NCBI RefSeq assembly: GCF_900113695.1
Contig: NZ_FOQH01000013.1
Coordinates: forward strand, 54,571 to 118,570
Length of the DNA stretch: 64,000 bases
Origin: Albimonas pacifica
Lineage (GTDB): Bacteria; Pseudomonadota; Alphaproteobacteria; Rhodobacterales; Rhodobacteraceae
Direction: 5' to 3'
Shown here in pieces: positions 55,304-63,962 of this stretch. Below the pieces are notes generated by a model, which was not told the DNA's origin, searched no databases, and was given only the letters and a program-made list of their open reading frames with translations. Positions within the stretch are counted from its first letter, which is position 1. Every line of letters starts with the position of its first letter. Made by a program: the position numbers and the translations under genes.

Positions 55304-56389
55304 ATGGCGCCCGTGCTGACGATCCGGAACCTCCGCAAGGCCTATGGCGAGACGGTGATCCTCCACGACGTGAACATCGAGATCGAGGAGGGCGACTTCC
55401 TGGTGCTCGTGGGCCCGTCCGGCTGCGGCAAGTCCACGTTGCTCAACTGCATCGCGGGGCTGGAGCCGATCACCGGCGGCTCGGTCGCCATCGGCGGTCG
55501 GGAGATGACCAAGGCCCCGCCCAAGGACCGCGACATCGCGATGGTGTTCCAGAGCTATGCTTTGTACCCGACGATGACGGTCGCGAAGAACATCACCTTC
55601 GGCATGAAGGTGAGGGGCGTCGACAGCGCCACCCAGAAGCGCAAGCTGGAGGAGGTGGCCCGCCAGCTCCAGATCTCGCAGTTGCTCGACCGCAAGCCCG
55701 GCCAGCTCTCCGGCGGGCAGAGGCAGCGCGTGGCGATGGGCCGGGCGCTGGTGCGGGAGCCGAAGCTGTTCCTGTTCGACGAGCCGCTGTCGAACCTGGA
55801 TGCGAAGCTGCGCGTCGAGATGCGCACCGAGATCAAGCGCCTGCACCAGGACCTCGGCGCCTCGATGGTCTACGTGACCCACGACCAGATCGAGGCGATG
55901 ACGCTGGCGACCAAGATCGTGGTGATGAAGGGCGGCGTGATCCAGCAGATCGGCGCGCCGTCGGAGATCTACAACCGCCCCGCCAACATGTTCGTGGCCG
56001 ACTTCATGGGCTCGCCCGCCATGAACCTGATCCCCGCCACCGTCGAGAACGGGCAGGTGGCGATCGCGCGCGAGGGCGACGAGCCGATCCTGATCGACCT
56101 GCCGGGGGGCGCGAGCCTGCCGCGCGACGTGGTGCTCGGCCTGCGCCCCGAGGACATCGTCGAGCCGGGCGCCCGCAGCGGCGCCCACGTGGTCCCCGCC
56201 CGCTGCAAGGTCGAGGTGGTCGAGCCCGCGGGCGCCGACACCTACGTCGTCTCCCGCCTCGGCGGCGCGGCGGTCACCGCGCGGCTTTCGGCCGAGACCC
56301 AGGCCCGCGCCGGCCAGCCGCTCGACGTGGCCTTCGACCTCGGCAAGGCCAGCTTCTTCGAGCCGCAGACCGGCGCCCGGCTGAACTGA
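55304..56389 (+). CDS. Sugar ABC transporter ATPase (MalK/UgpC type)
   Basis: A 361-residue ATPase: Walker [11 protein letters not shown]-loop [13 protein letters not shown], signature [15 protein letters not shown], Walker [17 protein letters not shown], switch His in VYVTHDQ. The C-terminal TOBE-type domain (about 240-361) includes VLGLRPEDI. Cytoplasmic partner that powers the two permeases. Last gene of the operon, followed by an inverted-repeat terminator-like structure. Confidence 0.95.
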   Translation: MAPVLTIRNLRKAYGETVILHDVNIEIEEGDFLVLVGPSGCGKSTLLNCIAGLEPITGGSVAIGGREMTKAPPKDRDIAMVFQSYALYPTMTVAKNITFGMKVRGVDSATQKRKLEEVARQLQISQLLDRKPGQLSGGQRQRVAMGRALVREPKLFLFDEPLSNLDAKLRVEMRTEIKRLHQDLGASMVYVTHDQIEAMTLATKIVVMKGGVIQQIGAPSEIYNRPANMFVADFMGSPAMNLIPATVENGQVAIAREGDEPILIDLPGGASLPRDVVLGLRPEDIVEPGARSGAHVVPARCKVEVVEPAGADTYVVSRLGGAAVTARLSAETQARAGQPLDVAFDLGKASFFEPQTGARLN

Positions 56390-56414
56390 CCGCGCGCCGC
56401 GCCCGCCGCCAGGC

Positions 56415-56549
56415 GCGCCCCGGACTTGATCCGGGGCCTCTCCGACCCTCGCGGCCGGCGCGACCTGCGCGGGGGGCGGGCGCTCGCATCGGGCAGGCCG
56501 GCGCTTGCGGCCGGCGTGGGGCAGAGGCCCCGGATCAGGTCCGGGGCGC
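56415..56549. repeat. Paired REP-like inverted elements between convergent genes
   Basis: Arms 56415-56441 and 56523-56549 are 27-base inverted copies with one G-T-type mismatch; each arm also folds on itself through CCCCGGA/TCCGGGG. The 81-bp spacer contains GGCCGGCGC/GCCGGCGC-type pairing. A single related palindrome is at 37027-37051. This is the arrangement of a bacterial interspersed mosaic element and may end transcription from both sides. Confidence 0.75.
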
Positions 56550-56597
56550 CCGGGGGGCGGACCGGGCTCCGAAGACCGCAGGGCGCCGCCGGGCCGA

Positions 56598-59500
56598 TCA
56601 GGCCAGCAGCAGGCCGGCCGCGTCGTCGTTCAGGATCAGGCCGAGGCCCTCGGCGTCCAGCAGCTCCGCGCCCTGGGGGTTGGAGAGGAGGACCGCAAAA
56701 GTCTCGTCGGCCTCCGGGATCTCGTCGCCGGTCAGGGCCACGTGGATCTCGCGGGTCTGCTCGCCGGGGGCGAAGCGCAGCGTGCCGGAGGCGGCCTCGA
56801 AGTCGTCCTCCCCGGCGGTCCCGGGGGCGGCGGTCCAGTCGACCGTGATCTCCTGCACCGCGGGGGCGGTCAGCGAGACCTCGAAGACCATCCAGGCGGT
56901 CCCGCCTTCGTCGAGATCGAACTGCATCGGCTCGAGGTAGGCCATCTTGGCCTCGATCACCGTGCGCCAGTCGTCGGCGAGCACCCCGCCGGTGTCGCCG
57001 GAGTTGGGGTTCCAGGACCAGTACGTCCAGCCGATCCCCTCCTGGCCCGGGGCCAGTTCGGAGGCGCCGTCGCCGTCGAAGTCGCCCTGCAGGTAGGCGG
57101 TCAGGGCGGCGAGCCAGGGTTCGTCCTTGGGGTCCTGAAGGCGTGTGCCGAATTCGCCCAGCATCACCGGGGCGATCTCGTCCTCGAAGATGAAGCCCCA
57201 GGCCTCGCGGAAGATCTCCGGCAGGTCCTCGGCGAAGTCGGGGGACTGGAACCACGGCTGGGCGTGGACGGAATTGCCGTAGTCGTGGGGCGAATAGACC
57301 AGCTTGTCGGCCACGGCCAGCTCGATGGGCCGGTCGCGAACGCCCTGCAGGGCGCCGCCCCACCAGTAGCTGTCGCCCTGGTAGGCGCCGACGCCCTCGA
57401 CCAGGATCAGCCAATTGGGATTGACCTCGCCGATGGCGTCGCCGGCGGCCTCGGCCGCGCGGGCCCAGTCGGAGGCGCCGCCGCCCCCCCAGGTCCCCGC
57501 ATGAGGCTCGTTGTGCAGGTCGGCGCCGATCACGGTGGGGTCGTCGGCGTAGCGGGCGGCGAGCATCCGCCAGTCCTCGATCCACCCCGCCTCGGTGAAG
57601 CCGCCCTCGCCGTACCACAGACCGTTGCCGGACGTGCCGGCCCCGGCGGTCGAGCGGTGGTGGTCGAGGATGATCCGCATCCCGATCTGGCCCGCGTAAT
57701 CCACGATGACGTCGAGGATCTCGAGCGGCGTCAGCCCCGCGAGGTCGGGGTTCTGCGAAAAATCGATGCCGTTGGGCGCGGCGGAGGTGTGCAGCATCTC
57801 GGAGGAGAAGGGCAGGCGGATGGTGTTGAACCCCTCCGCCTTCATCTGGTCCATCATCGAGGCGTAGCCGCGGGTCCAGAGGCCATGGGGCGCGAAGGTG
57901 TCGCTCTCGAAGCCGAACCAGTTCACGCCGGCGATGCGCACCGGGTTTCCCTCGGCATCGACGACCTGGTTTCCGGAGGTGGAGAACCAGCCCGGCGACG
58001 CCCCGCCTTCGTCGCCTTCGGCCGCCCGGGCGTCGCCGATGCCGAGCCCGGGGACCGGCGCGGGGTCGTCGTCGACGATCGCGCCCTGGGCCCGGGATGC
58101 GCCCAGGGTCGCGCCCTTCGGCGACGACAGGGCGATGGCGAAATGTTCCGTCCCCTCGAAGACCGCGTCGTCCAGCGTGGCGACGCGCACCGTCTTCACC
58201 GTCTCGCCCGGCGCGAAGACCAGCCTGCCGGAGACGGCGGCGTAGTCCTCGCCGGCCCGGGCCGTGCCGTCCTGCGCGGCCCAGTCGACTTCGATGGTTT
58301 CGACCGAAGCGGCCGAGAGCGAGATCTCGAACTCGAGAAACCCGCCCTCGACCACTTCAGCCCCGGCGACCGAGATCGCCGGCGACGCGACGGGGGGGTC
58401 CGCGCCGTCCAGGGCCAGGCCGGAGACGGCGCTGTCGCCGCCCTCGGCCTGGAAGCCGAAGCCGGTGGTTCCCCCGGCGGGGACCCCGGCGTTGTAGTCC
58501 AGGTTCGCCAGCACGTAGCGGACGCCCCCGGCGCTTGCCTCGTGGCTCACGATCCGGGCGTTCCAGATGTTGACGATCTCGAACTCCGCCTCGAAGGAGA
58601 CGCTCCAGCCGTCGAGCGCGGAGGCGCCGGCCCCCACGGTCATCTCGGCGACGAAGCCGCCCGACCAGGCGTTGCGCACGGCGTAATCGACCTCGCCCCC
58701 CGCGGGCGGCGGAGGCGGCGGCGGCGGGGCCGCGTCGTCGTCGAGGATGCGCACAACGCCCCTGCGGTCGGCGAGCGTCGCGCCCTCGGGGTTGGAGAGG
58801 CGGACGAGGAAGCGCTCGTCGTCCTCGGGGGTCTCGTCGCCGAAGACGCGGATGCGGATCGTCTGCACCGTCTCGCCGGGGGCGAAGCTCAGCGTGCCGG
58901 AGGCCGCGCGATAGTCCGCGCCGGCCTGCGCCGTGCGGTCGACGGTGGACCAGTCGACCGTTACGGGAGCGTCCGAGGCCTCGGACAGGCGCACCTTCAG
59001 CCGCGCCACGCTCCAGCCGTCGTCGCCTTCCTCGAGGCGGCGGTTGGAGATCGTGAGCTCCGGCAGCGGCGCGGGTCCCTCGGCGTCGTCGTTGCGCAGC
59101 GTGACCCGGGCCTCGGCGTCGGCGATCTCGGCGCCGGTCGCGTCCGAGAGGCGCACGAACAGCGTCTCGTCGTCCTCCGCCGTCGTGTCGCCCATGGCGT
59201 GGACGTGGAGGGTCTTCGCCGTCTCTCCGGGGGCGAAGGTCAGCACGCCGGAGGCGGCGTGATAATCCTCGCCGGCCGTCGCCGTGCCGTCGGCGGTGGT
59301 CCAGGCCACCGTGACCGGCGAGGTCGAGGCCCTGGAGAGGGAGACCTCGATCAGCATGTGGGTCTCGCCCGCGTCGCCCTCGGCCCCCGAGACGTCGGCG
59401 AGCGTGATCCGCGGCGGGCCCGCGGGCGCCGGGTCGTCGTCGAGGATCGTGGCCGTCGCCTCGGCCCGCGCCAGCGTCGCGCCGGAGGGCGAGGTCAGGC

Positions 59501-60686
59501 GCAGGCCGAAGGTCTCGTCCGCCTCGTGCAGGGCGTCGTCGGCGAGCGCGACCGAGACCGTCTTCGCCGTCTCTCCGGGCGCGAAGGTCAGGGTCCCGAC
59601 GGCGGGGACGTAGTCCTCGCCCGCCCGCGCGGTTCCGGCGACGGTCGCCCAGTCGACCGTCGCCGGACCCGAAGCGGGAGCGGAGAGGGACACGGTGAAC
59701 TCGACCACCCCCGCCGCTTCGCCCGCCTGCGCGTCGCCCGCCGAGAGCCGCGGCGCAGGGGCGGCCCCCTCCAACGCCGCCTGCCACTCCGCCCGGGCGG
59801 AGGGATCGCGGGCGACGATCGCCCCCATATCCATCGCGCCCAGCGGAACGCCGGCGAGGGTGTAGCTCTGGTCGTTGCCGTCGATGGCGATCACCACCGA
59901 GCCGCCGACCTCGGCGAGGGTGAACTGGTCCCCGCGCAGCCAGCCGAAGTCGAGCCGGTCGACGGCGGGGTCGAAGTCGAGCGCGACATGCGCCCCCCAG
60001 TCCCAGTCGAGGACGAAGACCTCCCCCGCGACGCCCGAGGGCGGCGCCCCCGGCCCCGCCTCGGTCGGCCAGGCGGTCGTGCCCGGGACCGGCATCCCCT
60101 GGTCGAGGATCCGGTCGTCCGGCACGGGGCCGAAGCCGAGCTGCAGGTGCACCCGGTCCTCGCGCACCTGGGCCGAATAGAACAGGAAGTTCGAAACCGA
60201 GAGCTGGTCGACCGAGACGCCCAGCAGGATCAGCGTCTGCCCGGTCCCGGCGTTGGAGATCACCGCCCCCTCGGCCCCGTCGGTCATCGAGATCTGCTCG
60301 CGCGTGCCGTAGTGGCGGAAGTCCACCACGTCGGTCTCGGGGTCGAAGGCGACCCGGTCGATGCGCCCCGGCTCGTGGGAGCGGGCGTAGATCGTGTTCG
60401 CCGCCGGCTCGATCCCGTGCGCCCAGGCCAGGGCGCCGGCGAGGCACTGGCGCAGGTGGTCGTTGATCACCGGCAGGAAGCTGTCGACCGTCAGCTGGCC
60501 CAGCGAGACGCCCTGGATCACCGTGGTCTCGCCCGACCAGGGATCCATGAAGCCCGCGCCCGCGGGCGTGTCGACCACGATGAAGTTGTGGACGGAGACG
60601 TCGCCGAGATCGAGCTTGTCGCGCGACGGATCGAAGCCGATCACGTCGCCCCCGCCCTGAACCACCTGGAAAACCGTGCCGGCCAT
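56598..60686 (-). CDS. Multidomain GH5 cellulase with CBM2 and Calx-beta domains
   Basis: A 1362-residue, very acidic protein. Order: N-terminal beta region with FDPSRDKLDL- and FDPAVDRLDF-like repeats (1-310); Calx-beta 1 (315-420), 2 (427-535) and 3 (543-650); Pro linker; CBM2-like cellulose-binding domain (665-765); Calx-beta 4 (768-875); GH5 catalytic domain (895-1250) with acid/base Glu1060 (DLHNEPH), His1134/Tyr1136 and nucleophile Glu1178 (MLGEFGT); then the end of a fifth Calx-beta. No N-terminal signal peptide is visible, so C-terminal type I secretion is likely, though transporter genes are not here. ATG 60686 has GGGGAGGAG upstream; the open frame extends further without domain features. 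Confidence 0.9.
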   Translation of the reverse strand: MAGTVFQVVQGGGDVIGFDPSRDKLDLGDVSVHNFIVVDTPAGAGFMDPWSGETTVIQGVSLGQLTVDSFLPVINDHLRQCLAGALAWAHGIEPAANTIYARSHEPGRIDRVAFDPETDVVDFRHYGTREQISMTDGAEGAVISNAGTGQTLILLGVSVDQLSVSNFLFYSAQVREDRVHLQLGFGPVPDDRILDQGMPVPGTTAWPTEAGPGAPPSGVAGEVFVLDWDWGAHVALDFDPAVDRLDFGWLRGDQFTLAEVGGSVVIAIDGNDQSYTLAGVPLGAMDMGAIVARDPSARAEWQAALEGAAPAPRLSAGDAQAGEAAGVVEFTVSLSAPASGPATVDWATVAGTARAGEDYVPAVGTLTFAPGETAKTVSVALADDALHEADETFGLRLTSPSGATLARAEATATILDDDPAPAGPPRITLADVSGAEGDAGETHMLIEVSLSRASTSPVTVAWTTADGTATAGEDYHAASGVLTFAPGETAKTLHVHAMGDTTAEDDETLFVRLSDATGAEIADAEARVTLRNDDAEGPAPLPELTISNRRLEEGDDGWSVARLKVRLSEASDAPVTVDWSTVDRTAQAGADYRAASGTLSFAPGETVQTIRIRVFGDETPEDDERFLVRLSNPEGATLADRRGVVRILDDDAAPPPPPPPPAGGEVDYAVRNAWSGGFVAEMTVGAGASALDGWSVSFEAEFEIVNIWNARIVSHEASAGGVRYVLANLDYNAGVPAGGTTGFGFQAEGGDSAVSGLALDGADPPVASPAISVAGAEVVEGGFLEFEISLSAASVETIEVDWAAQDGTARAGEDYAAVSGRLVFAPGETVKTVRVATLDDAVFEGTEHFAIALSSPKGATLGASRAQGAIVDDDPAPVPGLGIGDARAAEGDEGGASPGWFSTSGNQVVDAEGNPVRIAGVNWFGFESDTFAPHGLWTRGYASMMDQMKAEGFNTIRLPFSSEMLHTSAAPNGIDFSQNPDLAGLTPLEILDVIVDYAGQIGMRIILDHHRSTAGAGTSGNGLWYGEGGFTEAGWIEDWRMLAARYADDPTVIGADLHNEPHAGTWGGGGASDWARAAEAAGDAIGEVNPNWLILVEGVGAYQGDSYWWGGALQGVRDRPIELAVADKLVYSPHDYGNSVHAQPWFQSPDFAEDLPEIFREAWGFIFEDEIAPVMLGEFGTRLQDPKDEPWLAALTAYLQGDFDGDGASELAPGQEGIGWTYWSWNPNSGDTGGVLADDWRTVIEAKMAYLEPMQFDLDEGGTAWMVFEVSLTAPAVQEITVDWTAAPGTAGEDDFEAASGTLRFAPGEQTREIHVALTGDEIPEADETFAVLLSNPQGAELLDAEGLGLILNDDAAGLLLA

Positions 60687-60952
60687 CCGCTCCTCCCCGC
60701 CGCGGCCTCGTGTCAGGGCCGCTCTGCGCCACGCCCTCCCCCCTCGGGCGGCGCAGGGCTGTGCTACCAGCCTGCACGCGCCGATCCAGAGGGGGAGCGG
60801 GAGGGATCGGCGAACCGGGCGGAATCCTCGGTCAACGCGGCGGCGGCGAGCCTGCCGGGCGGCGGGCCCGGCCGCTTGTCCGGCCGTCGCGGCGCCTGTA
60901 TCGAGGACGGGCGACTCCCCCACCCCGGGCCATTTCCACCGCTGCGGAGACC

Positions 60953-62092
60953 GTGACGATCGCCCTCGCCCCGAGTTCAGCGCCGCCGCCCGGCCCCGCG
61001 GCCCCGGGCCCGCCCTCCGTCGAGCCCGCCGCGCTCCTGTTCGGGGGGCTGCTGGGCGGTCCGGTCTCGGCGCTGCGCTTCCGCTCGGCGGCCTGGGCGG
61101 CCTTCGTCGTGTTCGAGATCATCGTCCGCCTGTTCATCTACCAGGACCTGTGGTCGGCGGTCGCGCTGACGCTGGCGCTCGACCCGTTCGTGATCGCGTT
61201 CGCCTATGGGCTGTCGGCGATCTACCGGCGGCTGGGCTTCGAGGGCCGGCTGACCCTGCGCTCGCTGGGCTGGATCCTGGGGCTGGGGGCGGCGGGGGGC
61301 GTGCTGATGGCGCTGGGGGCCGAGATCCTGCGCCCGCCCCTGCGCATCGCGCCCTTGCAGGGCCTGATCCTGCCGCCGTTCCTCTCCGTCGCGCTCTATT
61401 ACTTCCTGGCCTACCTGTGCTGGGGCCTCGCCTGCTTCTGGACCACGGCCGAGCGCGCCCGCCGCGCCGAGCGTCGCCGCGCCGCCCAGGCCGAGGCCGA
61501 GGCGCGCGAGGCCGAGCTGCAGCGCCTGCGCCTGCAGCTCGACCCCCACTTCCTGATCAACGCGCTCAACGGCGCGGCGGAGGAGCTGCGCGTCGACCCC
61601 GCCGCGGCCCATGCGATGATCGAGGACCTGTCGATCTTCCTGCGCCGTTCGCTGGCGGGCATGGACCGCCTGGTCGCCCCGCTCGACGAGGAGGTGGACG
61701 CGCTCGAGGCCTATCTCGCCGTCCAGCGCTCCCGCTTCGGGGAGCGGTTCGAGGCCTCGCTCTCGGTGGACGCGGCGGCGCTGGGGCGGGGCATCGCCTC
61801 CTTCCTGCTGCAGCCGCTGGTCGAGAACGCGGTCGAGCACGGGCGGCGCGGGGGGCGGCGCTCGCTGTCGGTGGCGATCCGCGCCTGCGGGGCGGAGGAG
61901 GACCTGGAGATCGTGATCCGCAACCCCGGGCGGCTGGCGGACGCGGCCCCGGCGGGCACCCGCTCGGGCATCGGGCTCGACAACGTGCGCCGGCGCCTCG
62001 CCCTGCACTATCCCGGCCGCCACGCGCTGGCGCTGGAGCAGGACGGGGAGGAGGTGCGCGTCTCCCTCCGGCTGGAGGGGGCGCCCGAATGA
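60953..62092 (+). CDS. LytS/YehU-type sensor histidine kinase
   Basis: A 379-residue kinase starting at GTG 60953 (GGAG 7 bp upstream). Three or four membrane helices occupy residues 45-165; a charged Ala/Arg/Glu coiled coil follows; the His_kinase domain has LRLQLDPHFLINALNGAAEEL with His199 as phospho-acceptor, then LLQPLVENAVEHG and GIGLDNVRRRL of the ATPase. The usual motif has NPHFLFN; here LDPHFLIN. Its stop overlaps the response regulator start (ATGA). Divergent from the cellulase gene by 266 bp. Confidence 0.9.
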   Translation: MTIALAPSSAPPPGPAAPGPPSVEPAALLFGGLLGGPVSALRFRSAAWAAFVVFEIIVRLFIYQDLWSAVALTLALDPFVIAFAYGLSAIYRRLGFEGRLTLRSLGWILGLGAAGGVLMALGAEILRPPLRIAPLQGLILPPFLSVALYYFLAYLCWGLACFWTTAERARRAERRRAAQAEAEAREAELQRLRLQLDPHFLINALNGAAEELRVDPAAAHAMIEDLSIFLRRSLAGMDRLVAPLDEEVDALEAYLAVQRSRFGERFEASLSVDAAALGRGIASFLLQPLVENAVEHGRRGGRRSLSVAIRACGAEEDLEIVIRNPGRLADAAPAGTRSGIGLDNVRRRLALHYPGRHALALEQDGEEVRVSLRLEGAPE

Positions 62093-62787
62093 GGGTGGTG
62101 ATCGTCGACGACGAGCCGCTGGCGATCCGCGCGCTCTCGCGCCTGCTCGCCGCCGCGCCGGACGTGGAGATCGTGGCGACCGCGGGCGATCTCGACGCCG
62201 GGGTGCGCGCGATCGAGGCCCACCGCCCCGACGCCGCCTTCCTCGACGTGGAGCTCGACGAGGGCGACGGCTTCGACCTGCTGGCCCGGCTCGATCCCGC
62301 CCCGCGGGTGGTCTTCGTCACCGCCCATGCCGAGCGTGCGGTCGACGCCTTCGCGGTGCAGGCGGCCGACTATCTCCTCAAGCCCGTCGATCCCGGCCGG
62401 CTGGCCGAGGCGCTGCGCCGCCTGCGCCCGACGCCCGACGCCTCGGGCGAGCCGGTGGAGCTCGCCACGCCGGGGCGCACGCTGCTGGTCCCCCCCGCCT
62501 CGATCGCCGCCCTGACCGCGGAGGGCGACTTCACCCGCGTGCATCTCGCGGGCGAGCCCTCGCTGCTGATCCTGCGCACGATGAGCCATTTCGAGGCGAC
62601 GCTGCCCGCGCCCCCGTTCGTGCGGCTGGGCCGCTCGACCATGGTCAACGTCGAGCGGGTGCGCCGGCTGGTCTCGCGCGACCGCAACCTGACGCTGGCG
62701 ACGCTCGACGGTCTGGCCGAGCCGCTGGCGCTGGGCCGCGCCGCCGCCGGGCGGCTGCGCGCGGCGCTCGCCTGCCGCAGGGGCTGA
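62089..62787 (+). CDS. LytTR-family response regulator
   Basis: A 232-residue regulator: receiver domain with Asp7/Asp8, phospho-acceptor Asp53 (AAFLDVELDEGDGFDLL) and Lys98 (YLLKPV), and a C-terminal LytTR DNA-binding domain (about 125-230: IAALTAEGDFTRVHL, FVRLGRSTMVNVERVRRL). Co-translated with the kinase. LytTR regulators often bind paired direct repeats; I did not find a convincing target in the neighbouring 266-bp cellulase promoter region. Confidence 0.92.
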   Translation: MRVVIVDDEPLAIRALSRLLAAAPDVEIVATAGDLDAGVRAIEAHRPDAAFLDVELDEGDGFDLLARLDPAPRVVFVTAHAERAVDAFAVQAADYLLKPVDPGRLAEALRRLRPTPDASGEPVELATPGRTLLVPPASIAALTAEGDFTRVHLAGEPSLLILRTMSHFEATLPAPPFVRLGRSTMVNVERVRRLVSRDRNLTLATLDGLAEPLALGRAAAGRLRAALACRRG

Positions 62788-62906
62788 GAGATCCTGCCTG
62801 CCGGTCGGCAAGGAGGCTTGCCCCGCGCCCGCGGATAGGCTCCAACTGGCCGCGACCGACCACGCGGGGGGCCCGTCGCGGCGCCCCGCCCTGCGAAAGG
62901 CCGCCC

Positions 62907-63386
62907 ATGACCGCTACCGACGCCCCCACGATCCACGACGCCGAGCTGCGCGCGACCCCCGGCAGCCTGTTCGAGACCATGGGCCTGCAGCGCCGCACCC
63001 ATTTCGAGGGCGGCCGCGCGGTGATCGAGTACATGGCGGGCGAGCACATGTGCCACTCGGGCGGGATCGTGCAGGGGGGCTTCGTGACCGGCTGGATCGA
63101 CCAGTCGATGGCGATGGCGCTGATGAGCCTGGTGGGGGTCGAGCAGACGCCGATCTCGCTGGAGATCAAGATCAGCTTCTTCGCGCCCACCCGCCCGGGC
63201 CTGGTGATCGCCGAGGGCTGGGTCGAGCGGGCCGGCCGCTCCACCTGCTTCGCGGAGGGGACGCTGCGCGACAAGGCCGGCCTGCTGCTGGCCAAGGGCA
63301 CCTCGACCGTGCGCCTGATCTCGCGCGCCAAGGCCGAGGCCGGCTCGCGCGCCGCGCTGGAGGCGGCGAAGGGGCGGGGGGCCTGA
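62907..63386 (+). CDS. PaaI-type hotdog thioesterase
   Basis: A 159-residue single hotdog-fold protein, with MCHSGGIVQGGFVTGWIDQSMAMALMSLVG at the central helix (HSGG and the catalytic Asp region) and ISLEIKISFFAPTRPG, the typical following strands. It would hydrolyse an acyl-CoA or aromatic acyl-CoA thioester in the cytoplasm. No neighbouring gene fixes the substrate. A perfect hairpin begins 5 bp after its stop. Confidence 0.85.
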   Translation: MTATDAPTIHDAELRATPGSLFETMGLQRRTHFEGGRAVIEYMAGEHMCHSGGIVQGGFVTGWIDQSMAMALMSLVGVEQTPISLEIKISFFAPTRPGLVIAEGWVERAGRSTCFAEGTLRDKAGLLLAKGTSTVRLISRAKAEAGSRAALEAAKGRGA

Positions 63387-63390
63387 GGCG

Positions 63391-63415
63391 CGACTCGCCC
63401 GAGTCGGGCGAGTCG
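63391..63415. terminator. Hairpin after the thioesterase gene, related to the repeat inner stem
   Basis: CGACTCGCCC-gagtc-GGGCGAGTCG is a perfect 10-bp stem 5 bp after the stop. No T-run follows. Its arm CGACTCGCCCG is the same sequence as the start of the inner stem in copies 1, 3 and 5 of the dispersed element, which may be coincidence or descent. The rest to 63598 is featureless. Confidence 0.6.
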
Positions 63416-63598
63416 CCGGATTCGGAGCCTCCTCGGCCCCGGACCGGGCCCTTCGGGAGGGTCGAAAGCGACGCCCCGGCGTCGGACCCGGCGCTGCTGC
63501 ATCCGCGTCCATCCTTGCGCAGTTGCGGCAACCCCGCGCTCCCGCCGGGGCGCCGCGACGTCCGACACGAAAACTTCGCACAAGCCGCGAGAAAGCGG

Positions 63599-63627
63599 TT
63601 GCACCCCCCCGCGATTCCCCCTAGATA
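63599..63627 (+). promoter_or_regulatory. Ribosomal RNA operon promoter
   Basis: TTGCAC, a 17-bp spacer and TAGATA, about 340 bp upstream of the 16S 5' end. GC-rich discriminator bases follow the -10, as is usual for growth-rate-controlled rRNA promoters. It is the only good promoter in the leader. Confidence 0.75.
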
Positions 63628-63726
63628 CCCGCTCACCGACGAGGGGCAGCGCTCCTCGGACGGTTCAGCGGCAGCCGCGAGCGTCCTGGACGTTCCGAAA
63701 GGAACGAGGGGATGGGTTGTCGCCGG

Positions 63727-63738
63727 GCTCTTTGACAT
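63727..63738 (+). promoter_or_regulatory. boxA-like antitermination site in the rRNA leader
   Basis: GGCTCTTTGACA matches the bacterial rRNA boxA consensus (TGCTCTTTAACA) at ten of twelve bases, 100 bp downstream of the promoter. NusB/NusE binding here would keep polymerase from terminating in the untranslated operon. Confidence 0.65.
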
Positions 63739-63802
63739 TGCGGGTTCTGGAAGGGACGTGCGGACGGTTCGGGTTGTTGGGATATTCCTGACGGTTTGAG
63801 GT

Positions 63803-63924
63803 CTGCATGTCGCCTGCTGAGGAAGCCGGGGGTACGCTCCTGGTGGACGATGAAGCAGGTACTACGTGGCCAACTTCGACGCTTCGGCGTTGGGGATTGG
63901 TCGCCAGTAAGTAATGACATGCAG
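63803..63924 (+). other. 16S rRNA leader with long-range stem
   Basis: CTGCATGTC (63803-63811) and GACATGCAG (63916-63924) are perfect complements closing a leader domain just upstream of the 16S 5' end. The sequence is less GC-rich than the coding regions. It is probably a leader folding or processing element. Confidence 0.55.
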
Positions 63925-63962
63925 GTCCAAGACGTCAGATGGACTGAGCTTCGGCTCGGTTT

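Noticed and set aside
56505..60956. 1483-residue plus-strand open frame antisense to the cellulase
   Set aside because: It is the mirror of a strongly biased acidic coding sequence; its translation is Gly/Val/Arg/Asp low-complexity without any domain, while the minus strand carries clear GH5, CBM2 and Calx-beta motifs.
39202..62842. Shared 11-mer GGATAGGCTCC at 39201 and 62833, each upstream of a gene
   Set aside because: TAGGCT could be a -10, but neither site has a -35 at 16-18 bp, so I do not call promoters.
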